From: an uncultured Prevotella sp.
Lineage (GTDB): Bacteria > Bacteroidota > Bacteroidia > Bacteroidales > Bacteroidaceae
Assembly: GCA_905233825.1 (NCBI GenBank)
Contig: CAJOFE010000023.1
Location: 1 to 43,178, forward strand
DNA: 43,178 nucleotides
Direction of reading: 5' to 3'
A program made the translations under genes and the position numbers. Position 1 is the stretch's first letter; each line of letters starts with the position of its first letter. This document shows positions 41,553 through 43,178 of this stretch, in pieces. Under the pieces are notes generated by a model. It saw nothing but the letters and a program-made list of their open reading frames with translations, was not told the DNA's origin and made no database searches.

Positions 41553-42890
41553 TTATTTTATCAGCTCACCATTGATTGTGACGTTAGTTAGCTCCAAGTT
41601 CTCAATGGGATTGCCTGTGAAAGCCTTTACCGTAGCCCTGTCCCGCACATCAACATCGTTGAAGATGAAATTGCGCAACTTATAGTTCTCGCTACCACGT
41701 ACATCGAAGAATGTGCCGCAATCCATGCGGATGTTGTTGAAGCAGATGTCATTGCACTCCGAGAGAGGCATGTCGGGACGGTCTTCCTTCTGATAGAACT
41801 GAGTCCAAGGACGGATGAGCAGGAACGAGTGACAGTTGCCTGTGAAGTTCTCTACACGCACATGTTCATAGTGTTGGGGTGTATCAGGACGCATCTTCAA
41901 CCAGAGCACGTTGTGGGTATCATCGGCATGACAGTTGCGCATGATAACATTCCAGTCGTGTAGACTCTCTGAACCCAGCGTCATGCAGCCATGTACGGTA
42001 CCATAGTGACAACGTTCTACGAGGATATTGTAGTTAGGGCCATTCTCGGGAGCCTGGTCAGCGAAGGTGCCCTTGCCACCCTTCAGTACCACGGCATCGT
42101 CGTTCACGTTCATATAGCAGCCTCGCACCACCACGTCGTGGCAGGCGTCGATGTCGATAGCATCAGTAGAAGGGCCTTTGATACCCTGCGTGGATGAGTG
42201 GATGTAGAGGTCAAGGTATCTCACGTGGTCGCAACGATAGATATGGTTCGTCCAGAAAGGCGAGTTGATAAGGCGCACGTCCTGAATGGTCACGTGATGA
42301 CTATTGGAAATATACGTCAGGCGAGGCCGCTGGGCATCCTTGTTGGTGCATTGCGGATTCCACTGGCGGCGAATCCAGAACTCCTCCCAATAGTCCTGTC
42401 CGTTACCATCGATGGTACCCTTGCCACAAATGGTAAAACCATCCAGCCCGTCAGCATTGATAAGCGCCACGAAGTATTTGCACGTCTGGCCCTCGATACG
42501 TGTCTCCCGGATCTCGAAGTCGTGTACGCGGTCGCTGCCTTTCAGCACGCCACCCTCTTCTATATAGAGATGCGTGCCCTGCTTGAAGAACAGGCTGCCG
42601 GAATAGAACGCCCCTTTTGGTACAACGATGACTCCACCACCCTCTTGTGCACAGCGGTCGATGACGGCCTGAATCTCACGTGTCTGAATATCGGTAGTGC
42701 CCTGGCGTACACCGTAGTTGGTGAGCACATACTGCTTTCCCAGCGTATTTACATCCACCTTAGTGGTGTCCTTGAACCATGCATCCATCACTTCGCCATT
42801 AGGCCACTGCTCAGGCAGCAATCGTTTCTTTCCCATAGCGACGGTGCAAAGCATCAGCATCGCCAGTCCCAGCATCATTTTCTGTTTCAT
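41553..42890 (-). CDS. GH28 family glycosidase (polygalacturonase-like)
   Basis: About 445 residues, exported (MKQKMMLGLAMLMLCTVAMG). A right-handed beta-helix with the family features: STDAIDIDACHDVV and NVNDDAVVLKGG carrying catalytic aspartates, then HYGTVHGCMTLGSES. It would cut or trim pectin-type galacturonans or related uronic-acid glycans, or rhamnogalacturonan. The frame extends to 42935, but the -7 element at 42925-42932 places the start at 42890. It converges on tRNA-Leu, ending four bases from it. Confidence 0.9.
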   Translation of the reverse strand: MKQKMMLGLAMLMLCTVAMGKKRLLPEQWPNGEVMDAWFKDTTKVDVNTLGKQYVLTNYGVRQGTTDIQTREIQAVIDRCAQEGGGVIVVPKGAFYSGSLFFKQGTHLYIEEGGVLKGSDRVHDFEIRETRIEGQTCKYFVALINADGLDGFTICGKGTIDGNGQDYWEEFWIRRQWNPQCTNKDAQRPRLTYISNSHHVTIQDVRLINSPFWTNHIYRCDHVRYLDLYIHSSTQGIKGPSTDAIDIDACHDVVVRGCYMNVNDDAVVLKGGKGTFADQAPENGPNYNILVERCHYGTVHGCMTLGSESLHDWNVIMRNCHADDTHNVLWLKMRPDTPQHYEHVRVENFTGNCHSFLLIRPWTQFYQKEDRPDMPLSECNDICFNNIRMDCGTFFDVRGSENYKLRNFIFNDVDVRDRATVKAFTGNPIENLELTNVTINGELIK

Positions 42891-42924
42891 GTATCTTTCC
42901 TCGTTTTGATTTGCTTCTGAGGTG

Positions 42925-42955
42925 CAAAGATACAAATAAGTGAGCGAAAATGCAA
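42925..42955 (-). promoter_or_regulatory. Promoter of the GH28 gene
   Basis: On the minus strand TTTGC, 20 bp (with TTTTCGCTCACTTATTTG), then TATCTTTG at 42932-42925. Upstream lies TGCAAATTTATTTGC, shared with the pyrE promoter insert. Confidence 0.7.
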
Positions 42956-42972
42956 ATAAATTTGCAATTTTC

Positions 42973-43071
42973 CGAGCGAGGAGTGAGGAGCTAGGTTTTT
43001 TTGCGACTGAAATGAATAAAAAATGTTAATACTCCCTGCTTCTTACTCCTTACTCCTAACTTTTTACTAAC
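42973..43071. repeat. Two facing heptamer arrays upstream of GH28
   Basis: 42973-42993: CGAGCGA, GGAGTGA, GGAGCTA. 43030-43071: TACTCCC, TGCTTCT, TACTCCT twice, AACTTTT, TACTAAC, in the opposite sense. The second array runs into a TAACTTTG promoter-like box at 43068-43075 (plus strand) with no recognisable gene after it. Confidence 0.75.
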
Positions 43072-43092
43072 TTTGTGGCTCATTAATGTCCA

Positions 43093-43178
43093 CTAAATAA
43101 AATTAAGAGTCAATTGACCATCATCAGCAACATACTCAGGTTCCTTGGTAAAGAGTTCCTTGATAGGAGTCTTATCCA
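43093..43178 (-). CDS. C-terminal end of an unidentified protein (partial)
   Basis: On the minus strand an open frame enters from the right edge and ends at TAG 43093-43095. It reads DKTPIKELFTKEPEYVADDG, then QLTLNFI. The composition looks like real protein, and it ends just before a spacer with repeats. Too short to assign to a family. Confidence 0.5.
   Translation of the reverse strand, partial: DKTPIKELFTKEPEYVADDGQLTLNFI

Noticed and set aside
43087..43101. Tiny frame after the TAACTTTG box at the right edge
   Set aside because: Only four codons; likely chance, and the minus-strand partial gene ends there.

Overview
The window reads as chromosomal DNA of a Bacteroidales bacterium, most likely Prevotella or a close relative (Segatella/Prevotella group). 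Grounds: the 5' end of a 16S rRNA of Bacteroidales type lies at the left edge; many promoters have the Bacteroidetes form (TTG, about 20 bp, TAnnTTTG); and the gene content is typical (BspA-like leucine-rich-repeat protein, secreted subtilases, one with a type IX-like C-terminal domain, GH20 and GH28 glycosidases, a LruC-like lipoprotein, a DUF1573 protein). There is no phage, integron, CRISPR array or classical transposase. Most genes are housekeeping.

Layout. 1-1269: start of an rRNA operon running leftward, its leader and promoter, then a Bax-inhibitor-1 family membrane protein. 1357-7741 (minus strand): a long tightly packed run of MATE transporter, cytidylate kinase-like protein, phosphoesterase, small membrane protein, RfbB, PurT, FdtA-like ketoisomerase and GNAT/FemAB-like protein. 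7833-14492 (plus): subtilase, XseA, XseB, IlvE, TrmB and the leucine-rich-repeat protein. 14493-15278: gene-free DNA with two tandem-repeat blocks, a 27-nt alternating purine/pyrimidine tract and a promoter-plus-hairpin that may be a small RNA. 15279-17786 (minus): ClpB, preceded by paired palindromes. 18029-30292 (plus): an alpha-2-macroglobulin-like protein, DUF1573 protein, MeaB, IspH, GH20 hexosaminidase and a second subtilase, all abutting or overlapping. 30451-33144: ArgS and a DUF559-RNase H fusion. 33169-35489 (minus): RibD and a lipoprotein. 35707-41386 (plus): PrmC, RecX, ComF, PyrE, SRPBCC protein, ArgH, zinc-ribbon lipoprotein, low-molecular-weight tyrosine phosphatase. Then tRNA-Leu(TAA), a GH28 enzyme (minus) and the C-terminal end of one more minus-strand gene.

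The most unusual thing is not a gene but two families of small repeats scattered through both spacers and reading frames. The first is a family of degenerate seven-base tandem arrays (for example AAATGAT, ATTCTCA, CTCACCA, ATGGACA units, usually 4-6 copies) at about fifteen places. About ten of these lie in frame inside conserved genes (xseA, trmB, ispH, argS, prmC, the macroglobulin, a subtilase). In two secreted proteins the array itself encodes the hydrophobic core of the signal peptide. The second family is a GC-rich palindrome (core CCCCTCC-A(n)-GGAGGGG) at five places, three of them in frame inside a subtilase, RibD and PrmC. The other two flank a DUF559 endonuclease-like domain that has become fused to RNase H. 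That arrangement looks like a small mobile unit, an endonuclease plus its palindromes, comparable in logic to REP/RAYT elements. This is inference, but it can be tested by comparison with related genomes.
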